Positions 28,474-38,534 of a stretch of DNA of 64,000 nucleotides are shown here, piece by piece. Below the pieces are notes generated by a model. It was not told the origin of the DNA. It saw only the letters and a list, made by a program, of their open reading frames with translations, and did no database searches. The translations under genes and the position numbers were made by a program. Source of the stretch: Kazachstania africana CBS 2517 (Eukaryota; Ascomycota; Saccharomycetes; Saccharomycetales; Saccharomycetaceae); NCBI RefSeq assembly GCF_000304475.1, contig NC_018945.1:806001-870000 (forward strand), written 5' to 3'. Numbering within the stretch: the first letter of the stretch is position 1; each line of letters starts with the position of its first letter.

Positions 28474-31400
28474 CTAATGAGGGTTCTTATTCTCGTAGCT
28501 TGCATCGAAGAGACTGAGGTTGTAGCATCCGTTGTTGAAGGAGTTTACTGGATCAGTGTCGTTCTGATAATTCTTGATGTTGTTGTATGGAACGTTCTTG
28601 AATTTGCAAACGTACCGTTTTGATTTTTTGTCGTAAATGAACCATCTACCATGATCATTTGAGTAGTCTACATCCTTTGTCGGAGTTATACCCAGATTTA
28701 ATGCAACAGAACTATCTGTATTATCATCTGAAACCTTCATGAATGATGAGACTTGGAAAGGTGGTAGATTTATCAAATTTTCTGGAACCTTGAAATCATT
28801 CTGCATCTTACTGTTTGAACGACCTTGAGGAACTATTGAGACATTTTCATCATCTATACTTGTCTCCCCCAGCGTGGCCACATAGTAGCAATACGATTTC
28901 AATGAAGATAATATTTCATATAAGAGTAATTTTAATTTTAGACTAAATGAAACTTTTTCAAATAGTTTAAATAAATTGGTGACAAATTTATTTATTCTGT
29001 CTCTTTCTGATTCTGTCTTGAGCCCCTGAACGATGGTTTCAAGAACAGAATTTTGATGTATGGTAAGAATCTTAATTGAAACGTCGAGCTGTAATGCAAT
29101 AGGCTGTAAATTATCGGATTCCACGAATTTAGAAATAATCCTTTCACATTTATCAAAACACTTAAAGAAAAGTGATGAGTTTGCCGATGTAAGTTTGGTA
29201 AATTTCCTCGATAGACTAGTCGTTGTATCAACAATAAGAATGAGATACTCCCTTGATAGCTTATTCTCACCACTATCTAGTAATATATTTTCAAAAAAAT
29301 CATTTTCAACTAATTGAACAATTTTATCAATCCATTCAATTTGATTAATTTCATCAAATAACTCAGATGTAAGTTCATTCAATTCGGTCACATCAAATAT
29401 CTTGTAAAGAAACTCTTTCAAATATTCATCAATATCTTCCTGTGTTTCATTCTTTTCAAGGATCTTGGAAAATTGATAGCCAGTAAACGCTTGGAAAACC
29501 CACAAATTTGTAAAATCCAGCATCGAATATGTTTCATACAGCAATGGCTCGTCGATACTTACTTCATCTTCTGTGTCATCATCTTCACCATCATCTACAG
29601 TGCTGGCTTGTACATCTTGGTTCCTACAGTTAAAATTCAATATGTCATTCATTATTTGGGATGCCATAGTGGGACGTTGCTTTAAAGTCTTCATCAGAAC
29701 TGTCGTTACAATTCGGGAGTATTGAGAAATTGGTCCATACGTCGTTACTAAGCCAATAAACGTCGTATAACGTTTACTAAGATCCAACTGACAAGAAATC
29801 AAAATAGATTTGAGATTACTCTTGATAAATTCCTCTTCATGAAACTGGTAAAAAATTTCACTTCTTACATCATTTTTTGAATTATAGGTCAGAAGGTCTA
29901 AAACAAATGAAATCCCTAGTGTACTACTAATTTGTTCCATTGTTAATAACTTTGCAGATATAAGTTTGATTAAGTCCTTTTCTTGGAAGCTCTTTCTTTT
30001 CAAAAAAATTGACATAAGCTTATTATATTCCCGGGAATTTGCACTCATTAATAATAACAGGTTATATCTTGATTTCTGTCTTATTTCTGTTTCATTTGAA
30101 TCAGAAATAATAACCTTGATGTTCAATTGGAATAATTTTGCACAATTCGACACATGGAAATCAATATCATTAAGGCATTTGAATAAACTATGGACAAACT
30201 CATCGTCCTCTTGTAATTTTTTTAATTTATTTTTCTCCTCCTCGTAAATCTCTGATAATTCATGCTTTAGATCGTTATCAATAATTAAAGCTACTGGAAA
30301 ATTCTTCATGAAAAATTTCCAGAACTTCACGAATGACAGAATGTTGTAATGTAATGCATCACTGCCCTTAAGGATTTTGGAATATATGTAAATGAAGGTC
30401 TTTGTGAATAAAATATGATCGTTAACAAATTGTGAAAATAACTTCTGATATTTTATCAAAATATCAATTAATGTCTCCATGGCGTCAATATCTGCCAGCA
30501 GTTGATGGTAGACGATGAATTCAATCCATTTATAAAAATGGTACAACACATCTAAATCGAGCCAAAAAAGATTAAACATCCTCATTATCATTGAGCTGCT
30601 GACTGGTTCAGGCGAACTGCCTGAACATAAATGATTTAAACACGCCTCCGCAAGCATAATCTTACTACTTTGTGGTAAATTCAAGTGAGACGAACCATCA
30701 TAATCTCCCGAAAGCAGCCTTTCCTTGTTTGATTCAGCAGCTTTCAATAATGTATCAAAGTTATATTGCTCATAAAAAGATGGATCATATTCGATCACGT
30801 TTCTTAGTACCATGTTGAACTGACTTTTCATTAAAGGTGAAATCTTCAAATTGATAATAAGATTAACATGGAGAAATTTATCACCTGAATCTTGCAAATA
30901 CATGATGCCCGAACTGATAAGCTTCCTGATATACGTTGGAACTTTGATAATGCCATAAATAATTAGAATGTTCAATATTTTGTATAGGGATTTCAAACAT
31001 ACTAATAACTTAAGGTTTGTGGAATTCAATTTTGCAATTTGAAAAACTACTGACCAAATCAAATCTTCTATCTCATATTCAGGAAAGTTGTCGGCAAGCG
31101 ATGAATTGATTTGCAAAAGCAGTATTTTAGCAACTAATTGCATCGATTCATAATGAAATGTACGGGATGGATGAATTGCCCATAGAATTAACTGTAAAAT
31201 TTGTGTCTTCTGTAACGGATTTTGATCAATGTATTGTGCCCAATCGAAAGCTGTAGAGTTATCGTCTAATTTCTTGGTAAATGATATATCAGCGAATTGT
31301 ATTCTGATCACTTTCAAATTTGGATCTTTTGAGGATGATTTGAATATATTCGAATAATCTGCATCCCAATTTGAGGTGTTAGAAGGGGAAGAAGCTGCTG

Positions 31401-32835
31401 AACTAGATGTAGCCAACAAACTGTTACTCCTTAATGTTTCATTTCTATAACTAATTAACTCCAACTTCTTCTTAATTTCCCCTTTATTTACAGTGCTACT
31501 TGAGGCCCACTTTAAACTTATTATTTCAAAAATATAGGGTTTATAGAGATCCCAACTCGATGCGTTGAATAAAAAGATATCTAACGTACTCCTCTGAAAA
31601 AGTTTCCATATTAAATTACGCAAAATGGATAATATTGATTCCTTTATCTTGGTATTTTTTCTGACATCATTTATAATATAACTTTCGTCATTTATCATAG
31701 ATTTGGCATTTGAAACCACATAATACTTGTAAAGCAATATGTCAGTGATCTTAGAGACCAAAAAATTATTATTGGTCGAGTGAGTGGAATTATTACATTG
31801 TAATGAAAATGATTTATCAGGCAAGTTACTTGAATTGATTAGTTTATCCCAGAATATAGTTAAAATATGCAAAGCTGTGGGCAAAAATTCGAAAAGTTCG
31901 ATTTTAGAAATGAACTCTATCAGCCAGTGATGAAATACTTCTTTATTAAGGAGATCGAGACTGTAACAATTGCCTAATAGTTTTAAAAAGTAATTTAGCT
32001 CAGTTTTCCATTTTTTTAGTTTAGCAGCGTCATTGTAATATTGGTTCATTTCAAAAACTAGTTTTTCAAGAATATAAACAAAATTATCAGTCCATTCCTT
32101 ATACAAGGGTGATGAAATTGATTCTGAGATCTTTTCCAGGTCAGTGTTTGGATCATTAATGAGTCGATTCAAATCCCACTCAGACTTTGAGTTGGAATTT
32201 GTGTTCAAATATTTAACTTGTAAGGCGTGAGCTTCAATGGAATAGCATGTCTTTAAAAGCCAAATTGCCCTCCTTAAAGGTATCTGTTTTACGTAGCATT
32301 GTTCGATAACTTGTCGCCTCTTAAGCCCATGCGGTATAAATTTGGAAATTTTATGTAATGAAGTGTGAGGAGAGCTCAACTCCTGCAACCACAACTCCTT
32401 TCTATTGTCGGTTAAAGTGACTCTGTTAGGCAATACAAACCCGGGACCTGCTAGGGGATTAAAAACTCGAAGACTATCAATAGAAGCAGGATTGTTATCA
32501 GAGGAAGATATCTTATTTATTTCTTGTTCTCGAATCTTCAAGACCTTCGAAAATTGTGATGCTAGCTCATTAGACAAATTTGGAAGTGATTCATGTAGAG
32601 ACGATCTAGCTGAGATACTTTCGAAATTTACTTTTGATGATACGTAATATCCCTTGGAGACGAAATTTAAGAGTATCTGATCTTCTTCTTTCTTGTGTTT
32701 CCATGGTCCAAAATCGGGATATATCAGCTTTGATTCTTGATCTGATGGGACCTTGTTCTTATATTTATCATTTGCTATCGCAGTATATGGATGCAATTCC
32801 TCTGGTGGGTTTAGTAAATATTTACTTGGTGACAT
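28474..32835 (-). CDS. SRB8: Mediator kinase-module subunit Med12/Srb8
   Basis: Subunit of the Cdk8 kinase module (Srb8-Srb9-Srb10-Srb11) that reversibly associates with Mediator to restrain or tune RNA polymerase II. From the ATG at 32835 the product has 1453 residues (S. cerevisiae 1427). The conserved Med12 N-terminus MSPSKYLLNPPEELHPYTA (about 1-19) and YPDFGPWKHKKEEDQILLNFVSKGYY (part, about 38-63) begin right there. The remainder is a long helical solenoid with an acidic patch (VDDGEDDDTEDEVSIDEP, about residue 1115-1130). The frame is open for 46 more codons to an ATG at 32973, but that leader is not family-like. Order SRB8-AHC2-TRX3 is conserved. Confidence 0.95.
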   Translation of the reverse strand: MSPSKYLLNPPEELHPYTAIANDKYKNKVPSDQESKLIYPDFGPWKHKKEEDQILLNFVSKGYYVSSKVNFESISARSSLHESLPNLSNELASQFSKVLKIREQEINKISSSDNNPASIDSLRVFNPLAGPGFVLPNRVTLTDNRKELWLQELSSPHTSLHKISKFIPHGLKRRQVIEQCYVKQIPLRRAIWLLKTCYSIEAHALQVKYLNTNSNSKSEWDLNRLINDPNTDLEKISESISSPLYKEWTDNFVYILEKLVFEMNQYYNDAAKLKKWKTELNYFLKLLGNCYSLDLLNKEVFHHWLIEFISKIELFEFLPTALHILTIFWDKLINSSNLPDKSFSLQCNNSTHSTNNNFLVSKITDILLYKYYVVSNAKSMINDESYIINDVRKNTKIKESILSILRNLIWKLFQRSTLDIFLFNASSWDLYKPYIFEIISLKWASSSTVNKGEIKKKLELISYRNETLRSNSLLATSSSAASSPSNTSNWDADYSNIFKSSSKDPNLKVIRIQFADISFTKKLDDNSTAFDWAQYIDQNPLQKTQILQLILWAIHPSRTFHYESMQLVAKILLLQINSSLADNFPEYEIEDLIWSVVFQIAKLNSTNLKLLVCLKSLYKILNILIIYGIIKVPTYIRKLISSGIMYLQDSGDKFLHVNLIINLKISPLMKSQFNMVLRNVIEYDPSFYEQYNFDTLLKAAESNKERLLSGDYDGSSHLNLPQSSKIMLAEACLNHLCSGSSPEPVSSSMIMRMFNLFWLDLDVLYHFYKWIEFIVYHQLLADIDAMETLIDILIKYQKLFSQFVNDHILFTKTFIYIYSKILKGSDALHYNILSFVKFWKFFMKNFPVALIIDNDLKHELSEIYEEEKNKLKKLQEDDEFVHSLFKCLNDIDFHVSNCAKLFQLNIKVIISDSNETEIRQKSRYNLLLLMSANSREYNKLMSIFLKRKSFQEKDLIKLISAKLLTMEQISSTLGISFVLDLLTYNSKNDVRSEIFYQFHEEEFIKSNLKSILISCQLDLSKRYTTFIGLVTTYGPISQYSRIVTTVLMKTLKQRPTMASQIMNDILNFNCRNQDVQASTVDDGEDDDTEDEVSIDEPLLYETYSMLDFTNLWVFQAFTGYQFSKILEKNETQEDIDEYLKEFLYKIFDVTELNELTSELFDEINQIEWIDKIVQLVENDFFENILLDSGENKLSREYLILIVDTTTSLSRKFTKLTSANSSLFFKCFDKCERIISKFVESDNLQPIALQLDVSIKILTIHQNSVLETIVQGLKTESERDRINKFVTNLFKLFEKVSFSLKLKLLLYEILSSLKSYCYYVATLGETSIDDENVSIVPQGRSNSKMQNDFKVPENLINLPPFQVSSFMKVSDDNTDSSVALNLGITPTKDVDYSNDHGRWFIYDKKSKRYVCKFKNVPYNNIKNYQNDTDPVNSFNNGCYNLSLFDASYENKNPH

Positions 32836-33146
32836 ACCCAATCTGTTAACTTCGGAGAATGCAGTTACAATAGTAGTCTTGTCGTTTTCTGACTCTAGTA
32901 GCTCAATGTTCGAATTTTTGATAAAGGCCAAGTTTTTCCATATTTCAAGATATTTCCGACATGAATAACACATCGAGTAATGAGAAGAACACTGAAAATA
33001 AAGAGTAAGGAAATCATTTCTTGATGCTTTTTTGCTATGAATGTATACTATATACTGAAATGAATATGAATAATGATCTAGTTTTAAATTTATCTATTTT
33101 CTTAGGATGAAGTTGACGGAATAAGAAGGGAAGACTTCAATTATCT
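32836..33146. promoter_or_regulatory. SRB8 5' region / PTC6 3' end
   Basis: 311 bp between PTC6 and the chosen SRB8 start. Positions 32836-32973 remain open in the SRB8 frame and could encode a 46-residue extension or 5' UTR. The rest is AT-rich spacer. Confidence 0.4.
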
Positions 33147-34466
33147 TCATGCTTTCAACAACGATTGCTCGCTCATTATACCTGATCTGTCGATTATTGG
33201 CCATTTGCCCCAGTTAGTGAGTTTCAATATCAAACATGTTGCGTTGTCAGAATATTTATTACTGACACTTGAAATAAAATTGATTACTTCATTTGCTACA
33301 AACTGAGGATTTGCCTTTTTCTCACCGTTGACGTTGACGATGGATGCAATTAAATCTACAATTTCTTGATCCGTCAGAATATCTGAGACACCGTCAGTCA
33401 CCAATACAATAAAGCATTCATTCCCACCGAACGGCAGTTTTGAAGTTTCGTTGTAAGATAATTCGATGGTATTCCCTATCAAATAAGAAAAAATATCAGG
33501 TTCTGCAGTCAATCCATCTTTCTTACCCACCAGATCACCAAATGATCTTGTGTTGGTGAAATTGTCCAGAAATCTTCTCTCACCAAATGCGTCGCTAGAC
33601 GTGGAAATGTCGTTTTCTGCCAACATCAACCTTTTAAATTCTCTGAATTCATTTGGATGATGGAGCTTAACCAAATTATGTGCAATACCATCAGAATCAC
33701 ACAGTAAGATCCTAGAATCACCAACTTGTGTAACGACGAGTTTGAAAATTTCATTAGAATCAATAAAGAATGATTCTTCAATCATATCACTTTCTTTAAA
33801 CGTCGAGAGAAAGATAGAAGATGCTGTTGAGCCACCTGGATATTTTTTTATCATTTCATTGATATCTGGCGGCGTTTCTTTTGATTCATTGATGTATCCG
33901 CAACAGTAATCTAAATCAAATTTGAGGAAACTGTAGAAGAAATTCAATCGTTGTCTTTCAGTCAAAAGAGAGTTTTTGTCTGATCTATTAAACAGGATAG
34001 AATTCTTATTTTCAATTATTTGTTCAATTTTGGTGTTACAATTTTCTATGAATTTATCATAAAACTTGTACTTATTTTGATATAAATTATTCCAATAAGT
34101 ACCTCCAAAGATCTGTACGTAACGTAACAATAAATCGAAGAGCTTTTCCTTTGAAAAATCATTAGATATGATATAATTATGCAGGTTGTCGGCTAGTAAG
34201 TTTGATACCTTTGAATCTGGATTTCCATGACCATCGAATACAGATAAATTTAGAATGGGAGTACGCTGCAATTGTTTGTTTTTCAATAAATGAATAGAAT
34301 AAGCGTCCTGATTAATCGATCGATTGATTCTACTAGTTCGGTGTCCAATATAACCCGGTAATGTACGTAAATTTATTTTCAGATTATAATTTGAATTTTT
34401 GTTGGAAATTAATTGAGTAGTTCTCTTAGCGGATACATTGATATATGGTTGCGACCTAGCAATCAT
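33147..34466 (-). CDS. PTC6: Mitochondrial PP2C-type phosphatase
   Basis: Mg/Mn-dependent Ser/Thr phosphatase known in S. cerevisiae to act on mitochondrial pyruvate dehydrogenase and in mitophagy. PP2C motifs occur in order: FDGHGNPDS (metal-binding Asp), YPGGSTASSIFL, VTQVGDSRILLCDSDG, NTRSFGDL, VLVTDGVSDILTDQEIVD and SDNATCLIL. From the ATG at 34466 the product has 439 residues (442 in S. cerevisiae), with an N-terminus rich in Arg, Ser and Lys that suits mitochondrial import. The longer frame starts at GTG (34508), so the ATG was preferred. Its position between SRB8 and PAT1 is conserved. It has unusual insertions between motifs, as in the family. Confidence 0.94.
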   Translation of the reverse strand: MIARSQPYINVSAKRTTQLISNKNSNYNLKINLRTLPGYIGHRTSRINRSINQDAYSIHLLKNKQLQRTPILNLSVFDGHGNPDSKVSNLLADNLHNYIISNDFSKEKLFDLLLRYVQIFGGTYWNNLYQNKYKFYDKFIENCNTKIEQIIENKNSILFNRSDKNSLLTERQRLNFFYSFLKFDLDYCCGYINESKETPPDINEMIKKYPGGSTASSIFLSTFKESDMIEESFFIDSNEIFKLVVTQVGDSRILLCDSDGIAHNLVKLHHPNEFREFKRLMLAENDISTSSDAFGERRFLDNFTNTRSFGDLVGKKDGLTAEPDIFSYLIGNTIELSYNETSKLPFGGNECFIVLVTDGVSDILTDQEIVDLIASIVNVNGEKKANPQFVANEVINFISSVSNKYSDNATCLILKLTNWGKWPIIDRSGIMSEQSLLKA

Positions 34467-34643
34467 AGTACTTTGATCTCTACAACATATACTCAAGTTA
34501 ACATCCACAATTCAGAAGTTAATTAACTCTGGAATACAATGAAATAAAGCCGTTCCATTCAATACAGATGATTGTTTACATAGATTAAACACCATTGAAA
34601 ATCTGAGTAGATATCCTAGGGTTATGCCTACCATCAAGGTCTA

Positions 34644-34730
34644 AACCCTAACTTCCCCCGCGGAAACATTTCCACAGAAAATGACACAAAGAGGCTTCCA
34701 TTACCCGAAGTGTGGAATTGTCATTCCACA
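34644..34730. promoter_or_regulatory. Tbf1 and Reb1 sites with 8-bp palindrome
   Basis: AACCCTAA (34644-34651, Tbf1 type) is followed by TTACCCG (34701-34707, Reb1). Then comes an inverted repeat with arms TGTGGAAT (34711-34718) and ATTCCACA (34723-34730) separated by four bases. It lies about 180-265 bp upstream of PTC6 and is a plausible core promoter module. Confidence 0.6.
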
Positions 34731-35631
34731 AAAGAACAGGTAAACTTACTTCTAAGAGCGGTATCTTGCTTTCCACACTAGCGTTGAGGTCTAAGCAGAT
34801 CTAATATACGTGATCATGTAAACCCTGTATTCACACCGCATTATTTCCAGTAAATAGTTGATATCAAAATATTCTGTTGCAAACTAAATGACAAAAATAA
34901 TGAAATGACGCTATATTCTGTATTTGTGGAATTTCGTGTGGATCCATATCTGTTTCGTTGTGAAAAGTAATGTGGGGCGTCGTAGAACAAAAATTGTTGT
35001 CATTTTTAAGGCAAAACAACGAAGCTACGTTTCTACTAACGTGTCAAGACGTACAAAAAGTCACATGACTTTTGATATTCTGAATTGAACTATCGCCGCC
35101 AGCATTAAGTAGAAACACCCACACAGTACCGTTAAATGCATCAACAATACGAGCGAATTACCAGTGATGAATGAATGATTTCGGTCTTTGTGACACAAAA
35201 GTGAAAAAATCAGATAATGTAAGAAAAAGTATATAAAGTAAGAGCTTTTCATTGCTGGAACCTTTCAGCGGCTATTGCCCAGAATAGTACTCTACTAACT
35301 TTCAAAATTAACCTGGGTATCATGCAACAGATAGGCTACGTTAAGAACGTTTTCTAATTATTTTGGTCTCACTGATACTTCAGAAAAGACACCAAATAAA
35401 TTACAACGGTCCATTCTAGCCCAACCCTGTATGAGATAGCCTTGATTTCTCACTGAGGGATGTGAACTCAAGAGGAAGCCTAGCATGATTGGTCACAACA
35501 TTCTTTCTTTGCTGCTCTCTTTTTGTTGGCTGACACAACGAATCCCAAAACATAACGTGCTTAGTGATAGATTGTCAGGGTAGCCACTACAATTTAAGTC
35601 ATGTTTAACGACGTGCGATATTGTTCAAAAA

Positions 35632-35645
35632 TTTTTTTTTTTTTT
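35632..35645. promoter_or_regulatory. Poly(dT) tract upstream of PAT1
   Basis: A run of 14 T about 140 bp before the PAT1 ATG. Such tracts exclude nucleosomes from yeast promoters. Confidence 0.6.
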
Positions 35646-35785
35646 CTTACGTTGTGGTCAATTTTCGTTTCCATGTTGGCTTCTGCTATTGAATTTATTA
35701 TGACTGTGAATAAAACAAAACACCTTTGAAAATAGCATTTATTTTAGAATTTATTACATCAGAAAGAAGTGAATCACAGAAAGCT

Positions 35786-38350
35786 ATGTCCTTTTTTGGT
35801 TTTGACGCATCTTTGCCAAACAGTGAAAAGGTCAATTCAAAAAAAAAAAAGCCTTTAGATTTTGATGAAACTTATAAAGGTTTAGGTGATTATGAACTTG
35901 AAGAAAATGATTATTTGAATAATGAGACCTTTGGTGCCAATGTAGAATTAGGTACGGACTTCGATTTTGGTCATGGTGATTCAACCCCTGTTTCTAATCC
36001 AGACGTTCCACATAGATCTTATGTCGCTGCTGCATCTACTGGTATGAATGTTCCACAGGAAAATTTAGACACCACTATAGATTTGAAACCAATGGAATCA
36101 TTATGGGGTGGTAGCGGTCACAATAATCAACAAGTAATGCAACAACCAATTCAACCAGCGGAGCCTCAAATTTTATCAATGGAAGAAATTGAAAGACAAC
36201 AACGTCAATTACAAATGAACCCTTCAATGCAACAACAAGGCGGTTACGTAATGCCTCCACCGGGTTTTATGCAACAACAAGGCCCCCCAGGAAACATGAA
36301 CAACCAGTTCCCCAACCAATTCCCACCTCAATTTGTTCCACCTGGAATGCCAAATCAACCTCAATTCCAACAAATCCCTCAAGATTTCCACCAACAAATG
36401 TACCAACCACCAAACCAACAATTCCATCCACAGCAGATGAATGTGCCACCATTTCAACATCCTCAAGCAATTGAACAACAACAGCAACAACAACCTCGCC
36501 CAAATATTCAATCACCACAGGAGATTCAACCAAATCAAGCTATCCAGCAACAACCAAATGAAGCTATGAAATCTCCATCTGTTGAACAAGAAGCTATGAA
36601 ATCATCTGTTCAACAACAACATTTACAATCTCGTCTATCTCCACAACAACATCGTCCTCGCACTAGCTCAATGTCTAGACAACAACACCAACAACAAAGA
36701 AGAGAACCACCATCTGCGGAAGAACAAAAAAGATTGCAAATTCGTCATGCTAAGGTTGAAAAAATTTTGAAGCATTCTGGCTTGATGACTCCTCGTGATA
36801 AAGATTTCATTACACGTTATCAATTATCCCAAATTGTTACAGAAGATCCATACAATGAGGATTTTTACTTTCAAGTTTACAAGATTATCCAACGTGGTGG
36901 TGTTGTTGGTGAATCTAATAAAGGCTTGATTGCACGTGCCTATTTGGAGCATTCTGGTCACAGACTTGGTGGGAGATACAAACGTGCTGACATAGCTTTA
37001 CAAAGAATGCAAAGTCAAGTTGAAAAAGCTGTTACGGTTGCTAAAGAGAGACCACACAAAAATGCTCTTGAAATTAATGATCTAGATAAAAATTCAGAAC
37101 ATGGTCGTGATGGTGTTTTAGGTAAAATCTCTTCTACTTTGAATAGTAAGGCACCACGTAGACAATTGCAGATTCCTTTAAAATCTGCTAATTCTAATGA
37201 TAACTCAACTTCTTCTCTTGGTTCTCCAATTCAAGGAAATAACATGATGAATGCTGCAACTTCTGGTGCCTTGGAAGAAGTTACTGAATCCTTAGGTAAT
37301 GTGGACATCAACGCAAAGTCCAGAGTAAGAAGAAGATCTTCTTATGCATTTACTTCTGTGGATCAAAACTCTGTTCTTTCTAGATCGGGTGGTAGAAAGT
37401 TTGTGTTAAGATTAATCGAAACTGTTTATGGAGAAGTTTTAGAACTTGAAGCCAATCTAAGAAGTGGTAAGAAGATTGATAATAATAAATTATGGGATGC
37501 TTTACATATTGACGATGAGGCTTACGAAGTTTGTCCATTTGTGTCAATGCTATCTTTCGATAAAGGTGTCAAAATTATGCCAAGAATTTTCAATTTCTTA
37601 AACAAGGAGCAAAAATTGAAATTATTGCAGATTTTCTTTTCAGAATTATCACATCTGAATATTATCATTATCAGTTCTTACAAGACTAACCCAACACCTT
37701 CTGAATCACAATTGAAGCAAATTGATTTATTCCAAACCGTTTTCTTAAAGATTATCGTTTCATTTTTATCAAATAATTCGAACTTTATTGAAATCATGGG
37801 TTTGTTATTGCATCTAATAAAGAATAATAATGTTTCATTCATTTCTACGTCAAAAATTGGTTTGAATTTAATTACCGTATTAATATCTCGTGCAGCTCTT
37901 ATTAGACAGGATTCTAATAGAAGTAATATTTTATCATCTCCTGAAATCTCTACGTGGAATGAAATTTATGATAAATTGTTTACTTCATTGGAAAGCAAAT
38001 TATCATTGATTTTCCCACCAAAGGAATATACTAATAAGATAATTAGCATTACCAACGATCCGCAATTTTTACAAGATGATACCGAATTGAATCTATGTTA
38101 TTATGATCAGGCCTACATATGGCAATTCTTGGCTTCATTGGCTTTAAGTGGTAAACTAAATCATCAACGTATCATAATTGATGAAGTCAGGGATGAAATC
38201 TTTGGTACAATAACTTTAGCAGAAAGTTTAAAGAGTGTCAACAGTAACGACTCAACATATAGACGTGAAAAGCTTTATCAAGATTTGAATTTGTTCTTGA
38301 ACGTTATGGGATTAGTCTCTAGAGATGGCGAGATCACTGAATTGAAATGA
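35786..38350 (+). CDS. PAT1: mRNA decapping activator Pat1
   Basis: Scaffold of cytoplasmic mRNA decay that links the Lsm1-7 ring to Dhh1 and Dcp2 and builds P-bodies. The conserved N-terminus MSFFGFDASLP begins at the ATG 35786. The frame extends 20 codons upstream to a TTG (35726) that is not used. A Dhh1-binding acidic segment (FDETYKGLGDYELEENDY, about 24-41) is followed by a long Pro/Gln/Met-rich region (about 110-320) with a Q-run near 36475-36495. A middle domain (MTPRDKDFITRYQLSQIV, about 334) and the helical C-terminal domain that binds Lsm1-7 (about 530-850) follow. It has 854 residues against 796; the excess is in the Q/P-rich part. Its position next to FUB1 is conserved. Confidence 0.97.
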   Translation: MSFFGFDASLPNSEKVNSKKKKPLDFDETYKGLGDYELEENDYLNNETFGANVELGTDFDFGHGDSTPVSNPDVPHRSYVAAASTGMNVPQENLDTTIDLKPMESLWGGSGHNNQQVMQQPIQPAEPQILSMEEIERQQRQLQMNPSMQQQGGYVMPPPGFMQQQGPPGNMNNQFPNQFPPQFVPPGMPNQPQFQQIPQDFHQQMYQPPNQQFHPQQMNVPPFQHPQAIEQQQQQQPRPNIQSPQEIQPNQAIQQQPNEAMKSPSVEQEAMKSSVQQQHLQSRLSPQQHRPRTSSMSRQQHQQQRREPPSAEEQKRLQIRHAKVEKILKHSGLMTPRDKDFITRYQLSQIVTEDPYNEDFYFQVYKIIQRGGVVGESNKGLIARAYLEHSGHRLGGRYKRADIALQRMQSQVEKAVTVAKERPHKNALEINDLDKNSEHGRDGVLGKISSTLNSKAPRRQLQIPLKSANSNDNSTSSLGSPIQGNNMMNAATSGALEEVTESLGNVDINAKSRVRRRSSYAFTSVDQNSVLSRSGGRKFVLRLIETVYGEVLELEANLRSGKKIDNNKLWDALHIDDEAYEVCPFVSMLSFDKGVKIMPRIFNFLNKEQKLKLLQIFFSELSHLNIIIISSYKTNPTPSESQLKQIDLFQTVFLKIIVSFLSNNSNFIEIMGLLLHLIKNNNVSFISTSKIGLNLITVLISRAALIRQDSNRSNILSSPEISTWNEIYDKLFTSLESKLSLIFPPKEYTNKIISITNDPQFLQDDTELNLCYYDQAYIWQFLASLALSGKLNHQRIIIDEVRDEIFGTITLAESLKSVNSNDSTYRREKLYQDLNLFLNVMGLVSRDGEITELK

Positions 38351-38534
38351 GAAAAAGAAAGTACTATATTAAAATTTTTTGTATATTTATTTTATGTAAT
38401 TAACTAGTTTTTTATATCTTCAAAAAAAAAAAAGAAAGCGAGTAATGGATTTATTAATTCTATAGAAGCGGAAAGATGAGAAGATGAGATGATTAACTAT
38501 CATTTTCACCAAAACTGAAATAAAGTGTCAAGAT

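Larger units (their letters stand above)
34467..35785. promoter_or_regulatory. Long divergent region PTC6/PAT1
   Basis: 1.3 kb between divergent genes. Near PTC6 it carries a Tbf1-type AACCCTAA (34644-34651), a Reb1 site TTACCCG (34701-34707) and a palindromic TGTGGAAT/ATTCCACA (34711-34730), with further TTCCACA-type heptamers scattered around. Near PAT1 there is a T14 tract (35632-35645). A 63-codon minus-strand frame at 35061-35252 is hydrophobic but unsupported. No tRNA is seen. Confidence 0.5.

Noticed and set aside
35061..35252. 63-codon hydrophobic frame on the minus strand upstream of PAT1
   Set aside because: Short, no family similarity, in a region rich in promoter sites. Probably chance.
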